A stretch of DNA of 64,000 nucleotides, from NCBI GenBank assembly GCA_029876055.1, contig CM056874.1, positions 496,001-560,000 of the forward strand. The letters are read 5' to 3'. The notes under the pieces were generated by a model. That model did no database searches, was not told the origin of the DNA, and saw only the letters and a program-made list of their open reading frames with translations. This document shows positions 9,780 through 19,728 of this stretch, piece by piece. The translations under genes and the position numbers were made by a program. This DNA is from Madurella fahalii (lineage: Eukaryota > Ascomycota > Sordariomycetes > Sordariales). Within the stretch, counting starts at the first letter, position 1. Every line of letters begins with the position of its first letter.

Positions 9780-10111
9780 GGACGCTGGCGCACGTGAGGC
9801 CTGGATTCCAGACATCACTGAAGACTCCCCTTGGCGCTGGGAGTGGTAGAAGGTTGACCTGGCGCCTGAGGACCTGTCCACGAAACTGGAAGCGAAGTAC
9901 AATACGGCGCCCTACAGGATCCAAAGCATCAAAGCATTCCACTACGACATCAGCGACACTGCATACGAGGCCAAAAATATCGACAACTTCTATACGAGGC
10001 TGGCGCTTTGCCGAGATAAGCGGTTATAAGAACTGTAGAAAGCTTGGAACAGCATCGCTATCAAGATTATCTGTTCGCCCTCGACATTCGGCAACGACCT
10101 CGACCGTCTAA
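9780..10111 (+). pseudogene. RIP-mutated protein-coding remnant, family unknown
   Basis: From ATG at 9780 the frame reads MDAGAREAWIPDITEDSPWR, then continues past TAG, TAA and TAG codons with clearly protein-like sequence (APEDLSTKLEAKY, YDISDTAYEAKNIDNFYTRL). Each stop could come from CAG or CAA by one C-to-T change in CpA context, the preferred RIP target. It is divergently oriented to the CorA-like gene (298 bp apart). A GT donor-like site follows at about 10119. I do not recognise the family. Confidence 0.5.
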
Positions 10112-10545
10112 CCCACTGGTATGCTTTTCAGCACTTTACTTCGAGCCGCTCCTTGGATTCGATAGTTCTTTTTGTTTTATTTAATTCCTTCTACCGCCTA
10201 CTACGCTGGCGGCTCCCCAGCTACGGGATATACGGCTCTCGGGCTCGCCGCCTACCGAGGCGGATCGGACCGAGTCGTCGTTGCCGGACACCGCCCTGGG
10301 TAGTCTGCAAGAGAACTCGCTAAACTCGACCCTAAGAGTGCGGCAGTAGCCGATACCTCTACTACTACCACTACTATCACTACCGCCACGCTGTACTATA
10401 CGACATTCGTCGTCGCCAATACAGTCGATCAGGTATACTGGTGTAGCGAAGAGACAATAATATAACTGCCTGTTTTGACAGTGTATTTCCGATGTTAAAA
10501 AAGCAAGTATCGATGTCTAAAGTCTATCATCCAGCCGATATAAAC
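10112..10545. other. spacer with simple-sequence runs
   Basis: Contains a CTACTACTACCACTACTATC-type trinucleotide stretch near 10359-10385. Otherwise I see no gene. It ends where LTR copy C begins. Confidence 0.4.
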
Positions 10546-10830
10546 TGTCAAAAGGGTCAGGTGCTAGTCCAAAGGATCAGGATCACAGGATCTAGTGCAG
10601 GAGCCAAACCCATGTACTCTATTGAGCTAAGGAAGACTGGTAGCTAACTGCGCCACTGTATAGACGTCATCCTGTACGTGTATCTCGTCTATAAAAGGAG
10701 CAAGGTCTCCAGCAGAGATAGAGGGGGGCACAGAAAAAAAAACAGGAGACAGAAAGAGACAATCAAGACAAGACACACAAAAATCCTCAACTGTCATTTC
10801 CCAAGATTCAGAGGTGCCGTGTTTCCGACA
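10546..10830 (+). repeat. solo LTR, family 2, copy C (no target duplication)
   Basis: 285-bp copy of the LTR at 3433-3697, starting TGTCAAAAGGGTCAGG and ending GTGTTTCCGACA. It is longer because of an expanded purine run near 10725-10765. The flanks (TAAAC before, GGTGC after) do not match, unlike the other two copies. On its right it directly abuts a pogo transposase remnant. A deletion or ectopic recombination probably removed one flank. Confidence 0.88.
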
Positions 10831-11034
10831 GGTGCTGCGATCAACGTTATAGACATTTGCTGCAGTTACAACCATAAGATTTAGATCTTTTTCAAGAGCG
10901 GCAATAGCCAGAATTAATTGGGCTTCATTTGAAGTGATTACTATTTTACATTGTTAAGAAATTGAGATATTGGTGGTAGGGTAGTGTGTTTGGTAGAAAA
11001 GTAGTCACTCGTTTGTTCTAGTCACTCGCTTATC
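10831..11034 (-). pseudogene. pogo/Fot transposase N-terminal remnant cut by an LTR
   Basis: Reverse complement of the segment at about 755-965. It contains the same element start (ATAAGCGAGTGAC), the 5' leader and the beginning of the transposase frame (MVVTAANVYNVDRST on the minus strand). The frame stops exactly at the LTR edge (10830). The rest of the transposase is not found on the far side of the LTR. Confidence 0.75.
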
Positions 11035-11154
11035 ATGTACGTTATAAGTTCAGAGCAGCTTTTTTTACTTCAATTACAGAAGAAAATATCTAGGGTAGCT
11101 TTACCAGAGCTGGCCTTATACCGTACGACTCAGAGAGGGTAATATCTAAGCTAG

Positions 11155-11648
11155 ATATACGCATTCACACCCCAACACCCCCAAGCTCAAGGCTAAGCAC
11201 AGTACAACCTTAGATCTCATAAACACTATACATCTCTCAAGAAGCTACCTCATAGTTAGAGCTTATTAAAACCCGGATATCCAAGCATCAGGGTAGCTCT
11301 CTAACATCTATACTAGCTACTATAGACGTATTAGCTAAAGGAATAATTGCTGTGATACACGAGGTAGCTATTTTACGTAGCAAGGTTTCTATACTACATA
11401 TGGTCAATGAAGGGCTTAGTAAGAGATAGAGAGCTAAAAAAGTATATATACAGCTTAGAGGGTCACTTACCATACAAGAAGCATAGGATCTACTAGATCA
11501 GAAGGCCGTGGGTAGGCAGGTAATCCAGGAAACACAACAAAATGGTGGTGGTACAGGGGAGGCTCGTACGAAGATTCAGTGCTGCAGTATATACGGCAAG
11601 CCTGGTTATAATGCACGTACGTGCAAGGAGGCTGTAGTTCATCCCTAA
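11155..11648 (+). pseudogene. pogo/Fot transposase C-terminal remnant
   Basis: A plus-strand frame broken by several TAG/TAA codons reads like the C-terminal tail of fungal pogo/Fot transposases. Landmarks are TPTPPSSRLSTVQP, DVLAKGIIAV, QLRGSLTIQEA, LLDQKAVGRQ, then a zinc-knuckle-like end with GKPGYNARTCKEA and a stop at 11646-11648. The central DDE domain is absent. It is opposite in orientation to the N-terminal remnant at 10831-11034, so the two do not come from one simple copy. Confidence 0.65.
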
Positions 11649-12290
11649 CAGACCACGGACAACCGACGGCAATCGCTAACTTTCACCCCATCAGCTCTCC
11701 ACGGGTGTACGGAATGCCGCGCCGTCCCGGATCCGCCTAGGGGAAGGGCACTATAAACCGCGAGGAGCAGCTGATGCACAGTTACATGCAACTCCACCAG
11801 CACCAACTTTCCAGCGCGCTCAACAGTACGCGAGGTTTCTCCCCAAACCTCAGATCTCTCCTTCGCAAGTCAGTCCATCTGTCTCGTTACTATCGGCGCG
11901 GTCGTTAACTTCGCCCGAGTTTACCTACGTAACCCTGTCCCAGCCGCCAAGCATACCCGGCCTTGTCGTAGCTGGTGTTTCCAAAGGCTCATTGAGCTTC
12001 CAGGCATGGTACGCAGGTAGGAGGGTCATGAGTCGAGAAGATTGATGAGATAGATTGAGTTCGAGATTGGCATGGTTCACTGGATAGATAGACACACAAC
12101 GAATCATCGTATTCAACACTCTGGCATTCCCTCCTGCTAGGGCTCCGGCATCGCTTGCAAAAGACTCGCTCGCTTTGCCAGAACATTTGAACTCGATATT
12201 TCCCTCCAACTTGTGTCCTTATTCCCATCATATCACCACCTTATGATTTCTAGCAGAAATGTGCCAACGTCAAGTCTGAGCAAGCAAAGC
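11649..12290. other. spacer downstream of the P450 gene
   Basis: Normal GC content returns here, marking the edge of the decayed island. Short minus-strand frames (11925-12231) have no recognisable domain. It presumably contains the P450 3' untranslated region. Confidence 0.4.
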
Positions 12291-14141
12291 CTAAGCTGCC
12301 CTCCTCACCATGCGAACGTCCAATCCCTTCTGACGCGGAAACCAGCTATTAGTAACAGTCCACTCGCGCTCTGGATGCACCAGTTCGATATCATAGTTCA
12401 ACGCCAGCGTCGCAACAACTTTATACGCTTGCATAAGCCCCAAGTTCTTACCAATGCACATCCTCGAACCAGCACCAAAACTAAGATCCGCATCATTCAT
12501 GGCCCTCAACCGCCGCGCAAACGCCTCCTCGCTCTCTCCGTCACTCCGCAGCCATCGCTCGGGCCGGAACTCATAGGAATCAGAGCCCCATACGTCGCGG
12601 TTCCGATTGATGATCCATGGGTTGAAAGCCAGAATGGTGCCCTCCGGAACGGTACTATCATGAACCTGACCCTTCGACGACAAGCGCTGCCCGCCGGCCG
12701 GCACATAACGCTCCAGCCCCAGCGAGACACCGGGGAGGTAACGTATGGCCTCGCGCACGACAGCATCGAGATACGGCAGTCGACGTGCCTGCTTGATGCT
12801 GACAACAGGGCACTCGGCGGCTGAGAGGCCCGCATCGGCGAGTTCGGCGCGCAGACGCGCCCAAACGCCCGGTGTACGTAGGCTGTAGTACAGCGCCGAG
12901 CGGATGGTGATGGCGGTGGTGTCGGCGCCAGCGCCCATGTTGATCACGATCCACGACACGATCTGGTTGTCGTCGATTTGCGGATCTACAGACTTCGCCT
13001 CAATGAAGCGGTCCAGGTAGTCCGGCTGCGTGGGGTTTCGGGAATCATCGGCGCCCTGGTATCGTGCGATGAGTCGGCCGACGCATGTGGCAGCGAGAGC
13101 GCTGAAGCCTCCCGGGCCCCGGAGGCGTTGTACCAGGCGGTTCTTGTGCAGCAGAAGGTCGAGGAAGGGCATGCATCCTACCCAGGCGAAATAGTCGAGC
13201 AGATTTTCGGATGCGCGGAGGGTGCCGTCGAAGTCGGTGCCTGCGGAAAGGTAGCCGAGGGGCTGGGAAAATGTGACGGTGCCCACGACATCCCAGGCAT
13301 CTGATAATGGCAGGCTATTGTTAGAGCTCACTCTCTCGAAAAAGAAAAAGTAGGCGAAGAGGAAATAAGGGGACAAGGGGAGAGACCAGGATTGAAGGGC
13401 AGAGAGACGAACAGTACAGTATCCAGTCTCCCAGATCAAAGGCCTTCCCGGCACCGGCTGTATTCGGAGCGACGAATCGCCTGTCCAGCTCGACACAGAG
13501 CTGCGTGATTGCCTTGTCTATGAGCGGCTCAAAGGTTACGACACCGGTGGGAGAGTAGTATTTGGCGATCGGCTTTTTCTCTGCCGCGTGTTTGTCCTCA
13601 TCGATATGGCTGAAGAGGTTATGCACAATGTGGCCATCAACGAGGGCGCTGGCGGAATCGTAGTACCCAGTCTAGATATCGGGTCACGTTTGGTTAGCGA
13701 CGGGAGTTCTTTTGTGGCAAAGCGTTACAGCGCTGAATTTGAGGATGAAACCTTTTTCCAATCCCCCTTGGTACCAAACACCGTTTTGAGTAGCGCCGGG
13801 TCGTCGACATCAAGGACGTTGGGTCCGATGCGTACCACTGGCCCGTACTTCTTGTGAAGCCGGGCCAGGTCGTGCTGGAAGCTACCCCGAGAGATATAAT
13901 AGAGTCGCCAAAGGTTGGTAAATTCTGGATGGGATGGTCAGTTCGGTGAATCCTCCGAAAGGACGGAGTTGGAAAGCCGCCTACTGGCTAAGAGAGGGCC
14001 GGGGTATTGCCGCAGTGGGGAGTTCAGGTATGACAAGAGGAGGTAGGCAAAAAAAGCAAGCAGCGCCACCAGCAGATAGTGAGTGAGGTTACTCGCTGCT
14101 AGGATCTGCCCCGGCATCGGTAGTAGTATGTGGATGCTCAT
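12291..14141 (-). CDS. cytochrome P450 monooxygenase
   Basis: Four exons (14141-13985, 13924-13752, 13671-13413, 13300-12291) give 532 aa. The introns (60, 80 and 112 nt) all have GT..AG ends and consistent phases. The protein begins MSIHILLPMPGQ with one membrane anchor (about residues 19-40, LVALLAFFAYLLL) and a proline-rich hinge RQYPGPLLA: an ER-bound microsomal P450. Later landmarks are KYGPVVRIGPNVLD, the I-helix NMGAGADTTA (O2 activation), the ExxR motif in REAIRYLP, PERW, and the heme loop FGAGSRMCIGKN with axial Cys at about 478. The pattern resembles the fungal pisatin-demethylase-like P450 group. Its substrate is unknown. No obvious redox partner or cluster genes flank it; the neighbours are a decayed island and pseudogenes, but the frame is intact. 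Confidence 0.9.
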
Positions 14142-15270
14142 TGTTGCTGTACCCAATTTGAGTCGCCACAAGTCCTTGGTGCTAGATGAAAACCTGGCAA
14201 CGCACCTCAAGCACTGGAAATGCCACCCATGGGCTATTTGAAGGGCAAAAGGCCGTGGCCACGAGCCTTACGACAGCGTGGAGGGCTGGCAGTTGCGGGG
14301 TCGCATCCATGTCCTGCATGCGGCTTTATCATTCGCCGGGTATCGAGACTATAAACCCTGTCTTCTCGGCTTATTGAGCAGATGGTGGGTGCAGCTCCTC
14401 CGCAGCAAAGAGAGTTGCAGCGAGACACAGGGAAGCGACGGAGAGATCGGACAATTCGCGAGGTGTCGCGGCGAGGTGCGCCACGGAAGACCGTGGCCCT
14501 TGTTCCTGAACAGACGTCAGGGTGTGTGTTGCGCGAACTTAACGTGACCAAGCTCGTTCAAATCCGTCTTATTGCTGGATGTCTGCATTTGAGATACCCC
14601 GCCAAGAGGTGCAAAGGTACCATTTGCTGTGCGGTCGGCCATGTGCCACAACATTGGCGGGAAATGCATGTGGACAAGGGTCGGCGGAGATGGGGGAAAT
14701 CCGGATGGAGGGGCTAAGACCGTGTCACCTCATGGACAAAAGAACAGGTACACTAAACCCGGCTTTTTGGGCATCCTAACCCATCTAGGAATATCGTCAC
14801 AAGTAGAAGCATGCTAACGAGCTTAAGAGCTATATTAACTACCCTTTAAGCCAAGATTTCGTCCCCATTGGAAGAGTTTGGTAGAGATCTAACAGTATAC
14901 TAGAAAACTGCCTTATTAGGAGTATTTTGTGGTTAAAGAGCTTGTAGAGTAAGATTGAGCTATAGTTAACCAAAACTCGATCAACTATCAGGTAGAGTAG
15001 ATACAATAGATCCTGAGAGACTGTCTAGAATTATTCTTCTTCCTACACCGCTTTAGCCAAAATAGGGTGTGCCGGACCTTCTACCGCTATATACGTAGGA
15101 AAACCGTACCGTATAAGCCAGGCAAAAAACCTATATTAATAAGTAATAGGGAAACAACAGTAGTAGACGCCAGTTAGTTGTAAAAGAAAGGAAGGCCTTA
15201 TATAAGGCCATGAAGACCTCTAGTTCTGGCTATCGAGCTACAAATTTCCCCCCACCTCCGAAGGTTGGTA
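14142..15270. other. P450 upstream region and decayed AT-rich DNA
   Basis: 14142 to about 14815 has normal composition and overlapping short frames on both strands without a recognisable family; it should include the P450 promoter. From about 14816 to 15200 the DNA is AT-rich and stop-dense, like the repeat islands to the left. Confidence 0.4.
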
Positions 15271-15470
15271 CATGCTTCTGGCCTCATCGCCTACAGAGAC
15301 ATGAGCTTCTCGTCGATCTTGTCTTCGGTGAATACCCAGGTGTTGTACTGGAGGACGAGGACCTCGATTTCGCATGCTACTTGGAGGCAGATGTCTGCCA
15401 GCACGGCCGTGCCGTAGGCATTATCGTCATCGGGCTGCCGGCCGAATTCGACACGGCGACCGGTTATTAG
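15271..15470 (-). pseudogene. possible C-terminal coding fragment, unknown
   Basis: On the minus strand an open frame reads TGRRVEFGRQPDDDNAYGTA, ADICLQVACEIEVLVLQYN and ends EKLMSL before a TAG. Composition and residue use look protein-like, but no start or family is seen. It is in the same orientation as the ankyrin remnant that follows at higher coordinates and might be an eroded piece of the same gene. Confidence 0.25.
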
Positions 15471-15609
15471 ACCAGCATAATGATATATACGCTCTCGTAC
15501 CGAGACTGACAGTCGTAGAAAGGTATCCGCATAGTAGTATCCAATTCCGAGGTACTAGCAAAGGCAGGTCTAACGCGTCCTAGGTGGTTCTGCAGTACGA
15601 TCTATATGC

Positions 15610-15904
15610 ATCGTCCGCCGCGAAATATTAACGTTGCCCGTGTCGAGCAGCATCTGGACCATCGCCTCGTGCCCATTCACGGCGGCCCATGAGAGAGGCG
15701 CCCAACCGCTATCGCCCGTCGAATCCACATCGACCCTGCCCGTGTCGAGCAGCATCTTGACCACCGCTTCGTGTCCACCCCCGGCGGCCCATAGAGAGGT
15801 CTCCGGCCATCGTTGTCCCTCGACTTGACATTCATATCATCCAACAGCATGCACGAAAACATGTTGGCTAATCCGAAAGCTAAAATGATATATACTAGCT
15901 TCAT
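15610..15904 (-). pseudogene. ankyrin-repeat protein remnant with a frameshift
   Basis: Minus-strand frames read GLANMFSCMLLDDMNVKSRD followed, after a frameshift near 15790, by VVKMLLDTGRVDVDSTGDSG, then WAPLSWAAVNGHEAMVQMLL and DTGNVN. These are ankyrin repeats of the type found at the C-terminus of fungal NACHT-ankyrin proteins. No NACHT or N-terminal effector domain is adjacent. Only three repeats are visible. Confidence 0.65.
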
Positions 15905-16320
15905 CCCAGGCCATAGCTACTCCCCATGAAGTAATTCAATGTTTCCATACGTCTCAACTCAGGATTAGAATAACGGCGCATATGACTGGAGAAGGTCCAG
16001 TTGTCGTAAAGCCACATACAACCCCATCAGCTAGAAGAAGAGGAGGGCGCCGAAGAGCGTACCTGCTAAGGAGACTATGCCATTGATGGCCGCTTGGGCA
16101 GCACCATGTGGCTACACATTGTGACCGGACGGTCTAGACAATCAGCCAATAGCAAGCAAGTCGTCTTCAACTGTGACCGTGGTAGCTCATTGCATACGAA
16201 TTTAGACAACTTCTACAAAAGCACCCCTATTTCCAGTGTTTCTACTTGGACTTCTCGTAACGAGTCCGATGGAAAAGAAAATCTCGCGACGACATCTTAT
16301 CTAACAGGGTTCTGTAGCTA
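15905..16320. other. intergenic
   Basis: No gene supported. A 76-codon plus-strand frame at 16094-16324 lacks any recognisable feature. Confidence 0.4.
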
Positions 16321-17169
16321 TTAAAGCCTCTCAAACTCGTTCGGTAATTTCTCTCTCTTAACCCAAGCTGATACCCCTTGAGCAAAGAGCTCTGGAAACT
16401 GCATGTCCCACGCATGCGTTGCCTCCCTTAACACAATGGCTCCTGATCCATCCTCAGGCCACACCTCGTCCTGGTTAGTCCGCCTGCTCCTCAACGCATC
16501 GGCCGTCCTCTCCATCATAGGCACGTCATCCCCCTTCGCTCCCGCGATAGATAGAGTCCGTACTTTCAACTGCCGCACGTGATCCAAAGTGAAGGACAAG
16601 ATCCACGGGAACATATCTTGGACCAGCTGCCAGGTGATGTTGTCCCTCATCTCTGCCACTAATTCGTTACTCAGCCTTAGGCCAAGTAATGAAGTTTGAT
16701 ACCGGTATACCCAGTCAGGGAGCCAATGCAGCATAAGCTTCATGGTGTAATAGGTTACTCTTGGCCAGCGCGCCATGAATAAGCGTTTCCCAACTGCCGG
16801 AGCAGCACCCGTGACAAAGAGCGAGAGTACGAGGTCAGGCTGGTCCAGCGCGAGGCACTGGCCTATGTAGCCGCCCATGGAGACACCAACGACGTGGGCT
16901 TTTCCGCCGTGGGCGTGCGATCGAATGAGTTGTGCGACATACCAGGCCGACTTGTCGGTCGTGCCCGGTTTAATGTGGCGTGACGCGGAATGCAACGGGA
17001 GGTCGGGGAGAAGGACGTGGAAGTCAGAGAGGTACGGGACGACGAGTTCAAACTCGAGGCGACACGTAAAGCCTCCGTGGAGAAGGACAATGGTTGTCGA
17101 CTTATCGTCATTCAATGAGGTAAATGGCAATGACGGGGCGGGTGAGTCTGCTGGTGAAGGCGAGGCCAT
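16321..17169 (-). CDS. alpha/beta hydrolase
   Basis: A single-exon frame. I chose the ATG at 17169 (context TTTGCCATGGCC), giving 282 aa; an upstream ATG at 17220 would add 17 residues. The protein shows the alpha/beta-hydrolase layout: strand and oxyanion loop IVLLHGGF (about residues 27-34), nucleophile elbow VVGVSMGGYIG (Ser about 97), and a C-terminal EATHAWD that supplies the catalytic His. A helical cap with aromatic residues (RVTYYTMKLMLHWLPDW) lies between. No signal peptide, so probably cytosolic. Substrate unknown. The next gene-like object upstream is an SDR pseudogene in the opposite direction, so the two may once have shared a promoter region. Confidence 0.85.
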   Translation of the reverse strand: MASPSPADSPAPSLPFTSLNDDKSTTIVLLHGGFTCRLEFELVVPYLSDFHVLLPDLPLHSASRHIKPGTTDKSAWYVAQLIRSHAHGGKAHVVGVSMGGYIGQCLALDQPDLVLSLFVTGAAPAVGKRLFMARWPRVTYYTMKLMLHWLPDWVYRYQTSLLGLRLSNELVAEMRDNITWQLVQDMFPWILSFTLDHVRQLKVRTLSIAGAKGDDVPMMERTADALRSRRTNQDEVWPEDGSGAIVLREATHAWDMQFPELFAQGVSAWVKREKLPNEFERL

Positions 17170-17648
17170 GGCAAAAATTGTGAAGCCGGAACGTCTTTGA
17201 GGTGGAAATGACGAGCGCAAAGATTAGACCGTTTTATATGTGTCGACTGCTCTAATCGCAAAGTTCTTAAACAGGGAAGTCCAAGTGGCAAGGGAAGTTG
17301 GCGTGAAGCGACAGCAACCGAGCGGCTCCGGGCTGGCTTCGGTGCCCGAGAGGGACCCGAACATCTCCACCTGAGATATATCGCAATGCTCGCGCATATA
17401 GAACCAACGCTCCCAACAAGTTAAACAAGTAAAATCTGGCCCTCTATTTGGCTTAATTTGTTCCAGATAAGCCAGATTTGGCTTGATATGCTAGGTTTCG
17501 ATTTGACTTGTTTCGATTTGACTTGTGTCGATTTGACTATTTGGGTGGGTCTAGGGTAGAGTTTTTTCGGATACCCCCCTTCCATTCTCCCTCACCCTCC
17601 CTGTATCCAACTTTCCCGTGAAGATATTCCTAGTTGCTAGGCGACCGT
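17170..17648. other. intergenic with a short tandem repeat
   Basis: Presumed promoter of the hydrolase (minus strand). It contains a 15-bp tandem repeat (see 17496-17539). Confidence 0.45.
17496..17539. repeat. 15-bp tandem repeat, about three units
   Basis: Unit TTTCGATTTGACTTG occurs twice exactly (17496-17510, 17511-17525) and a third time nearly (TGTCGATTTGACTA). It follows related GATTTGGCTTG-like words at 17474-17485. Confidence 0.8.
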
Positions 17649-18513
17649 ATGGCCACATATCCGAGCTACGCAACCCTTCCGGTGAAAGTCGACATCACTA
17701 ATGCGGCGAGATACAAGCCATGGTGGGACCGTGCAGTGGAGAATTTCGAGAGAATTAGTATTGCGTCAACAGCGCAGGTGTAAGCGATCACAGCCCGGTA
17801 GCGGCGAGAGCTCCTTGTTATTAATTCCCTACCAACTTGCGTCGGTAGGTTGCCATGGCCACGTATACACGTCTGAAAGACGTCGATCTCGATGACTTCG
17901 AAGGGGTCATGGACATCAACACGACCGGCCGGTTACGTGTCTGCCGGGCCGTGTCTAGGCGAATGGTAACCCGGGAACCTCGCAAGGCTACGAGCAGGCA
18001 CGGGACCCGAAGCCTCGGCCGTGAAGCATCGTCAGTGTCGCTTCAAATTTCGCATACGGAGTTGTCCCTGGCAGAATGCTTACATCACGTCCAAGCACGC
18101 CTTGTTAGGGATACCAAGGCTGTTGTGACGTCTTACTCCTTTATCATTGCCGCAAACCCCTTGATGCGATGCAGGTCGCGTGTTACTAGGTAGCTTGTAT
18201 TCCCCCATTCTCTGACTTTCTCCTGGGTTCCTTGCTAACCTCGCGAACAACAGCCCTCGAAGGCGCGTCGGATGGCATCCGTGCGAATGCTATCTGTCCC
18301 GGATCGGTTGACACGCCAATGCGCAGAGAAGAATGCTGCCGAATTCCTCCGACGGCCGACGTGGTCAAGAAGACATCGCCATTGGGTAGGCCAGCTCAAG
18401 TCGACGAGATTGCAGAAGCTACCGTCTTTCACTTCAGTGCTGGCGTAAGCTACGTCAATGGGTCCACGATGATTGGGGATTCCGGGATCTTGTTGACTGG
18501 ACACGTTGAATAA
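17649..18513 (+). pseudogene. short-chain dehydrogenase/reductase pseudogene
   Basis: SDR pieces appear in the right order but in different frames. In order they are VKVDITNA (second nucleotide-binding strand), CVNSAGVSDHSPVAA (the N[N/S]AG motif), DVDLDDFEGVMDINTTG, the catalytic YxxxK as AYITSKHALLG near 18080-18110, and an intact last exon from about 18252 with SDGIRANAICPGSVDTP, TSPLGRPAQVDEIAEA and SYVNGSTMIGDSGILLTGHV ending at 18513. At least two single-base deletions (near 18077 and 18115) and others near 17706 and 17727 break the frame. The N-terminal TGxxxGIG Rossmann motif is missing. An intron acceptor AACAACAG at 18253 fits the usual gene structure. Confidence 0.75.
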
Positions 18514-19432
18514 TCCTGGTGGTTTTCCAAACGTGCTTACTTATTCTTATCATTTAGCCCCAAGGGTTGATATCTCTACGATCAAACAGTAGCAATTGAA
18601 AGGGGGAAACGGAGGCGATAGGTGAAGTCGTGGTGTTGCAAAAAGATATACACCAATATTCAAGCAATGGTCCTATACTACCCCTGAAAAACAACTCCTA
18701 TTGTAAAAATGATCAACTAGTTCATAAAGTGATCTTACCTATAGGCGTATCCTACTTCGTGGACTTTCTCTGCAGGCGTGCATTACTTCGCTCATCAACC
18801 AGTCGCGGTGGTCCTTCCTGCGCTTAATATAATTATGCCTAATTAAATACGAAGTGGTTGGGATGCCAACCATGGGTAATGCGGTCGACACTCCTTCCGT
18901 TTAGAAGCTGTGTTTTAATTCAGGAAGTGTACCGTGTCATGTTTGCCAGACGTTTCGTGCAGGGGGGCATCAATAGGAGCGGCAAAGGATCCGAGTTGCA
19001 CAACAATTGAGCAGGGTGCTAGCACGTCGATATGATGGAACCTGTCTTCAGAATTCCTGGTTTGAACGCAGGGAATCGGGGTGTAATGAACGCACAATGA
19101 TTCTTCCACTGCGTTGCATGAAAGGGGGCCTTTGACGGTCGTACGATCTATAGAAAGTTCTAGTGATCGATTGAAGACAACGAAAAACATCCTATCCCAT
19201 CTGAACAGAGGGTCCATGGCTGCCTCTCTTAATGACCGAAGCCTCATATCAATGACAGAGGATACACCTCAATTTTGAGGGTGTTGATCCCCACATCGAA
19301 TTATCGAGCCTAGCATCCGAGCCAGTCACGCTTCCCCCAGTCCAAATATATGAACCGTCTGGGTTACCAAAATGGGACATATCGTGCCACATAAGACCTT
19401 CAACCTAAGCTCCATAACCACGTTGCTCCCCA
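18514..19432. other. intergenic
   Basis: A 110-codon minus-strand frame (18915-19247) has no recognisable domain and unremarkable composition; I do not call it a gene. No RNA gene or repeat is apparent. Confidence 0.4.
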
Positions 19433-19728
19433 TTATACGCAATACGGAATACCGTTGACCACATCGCAACGACGAGCGCAGATAGCAGTGAGAAGCCTCT
19501 GCCCATTGCTGCAGATGTAGATGGCTGGCTGTCCATTGTTGGTTCCGCAGGAGTATTGCCCTGTGTCGAAATAGAGTTTTAGCACTAGGTTATTACTCTG
19601 GAAATAAATACAATTATCGTCAGTGTTGGAGGGAGATACTTGCCGTTTTGGCAGGGGAGCGACGTGGTCGTCTGCGCAGCCCCAAAAGCGGCGAAGGAGA
19701 GAAGGGCAGCGAGGGCAGCGAGTTGCAT
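19433..19728 (-). CDS. small cysteine-rich secreted protein (GC-AG intron)
   Basis: Exons 19728-19644 and 19560-19433 give 70 aa. Residues 1-19 (MQLAALAALLSFAAFGAAQ) are a clear signal peptide. The mature part has six cysteines, enough for three disulfides: LPCQNG, QYSCGTN, AIYICSNG, TAICARRC, IPYCV. The frame is kept only if the 83-nt intron starts with GC (donor G|GCAAGT, the usual form of GC-AG introns) and ends at CACAG. A GT donor two bases downstream would throw the second exon out of frame and lose the cysteines. Size and cysteine content match fungal secreted effector-like or antimicrobial-like peptides, but no family is recognised and no function should be assumed. Confidence 0.7.

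Noticed and set aside
12213..12824. 203-codon plus-strand frame
   Set aside because: It is antisense to the last exon of the P450, which has all its family motifs. Codon-phase shadowing explains its openness.
18915..19247. 110-codon minus-strand ORF
   Set aside because: No signal, domain or splice partner; residue use is not convincing.
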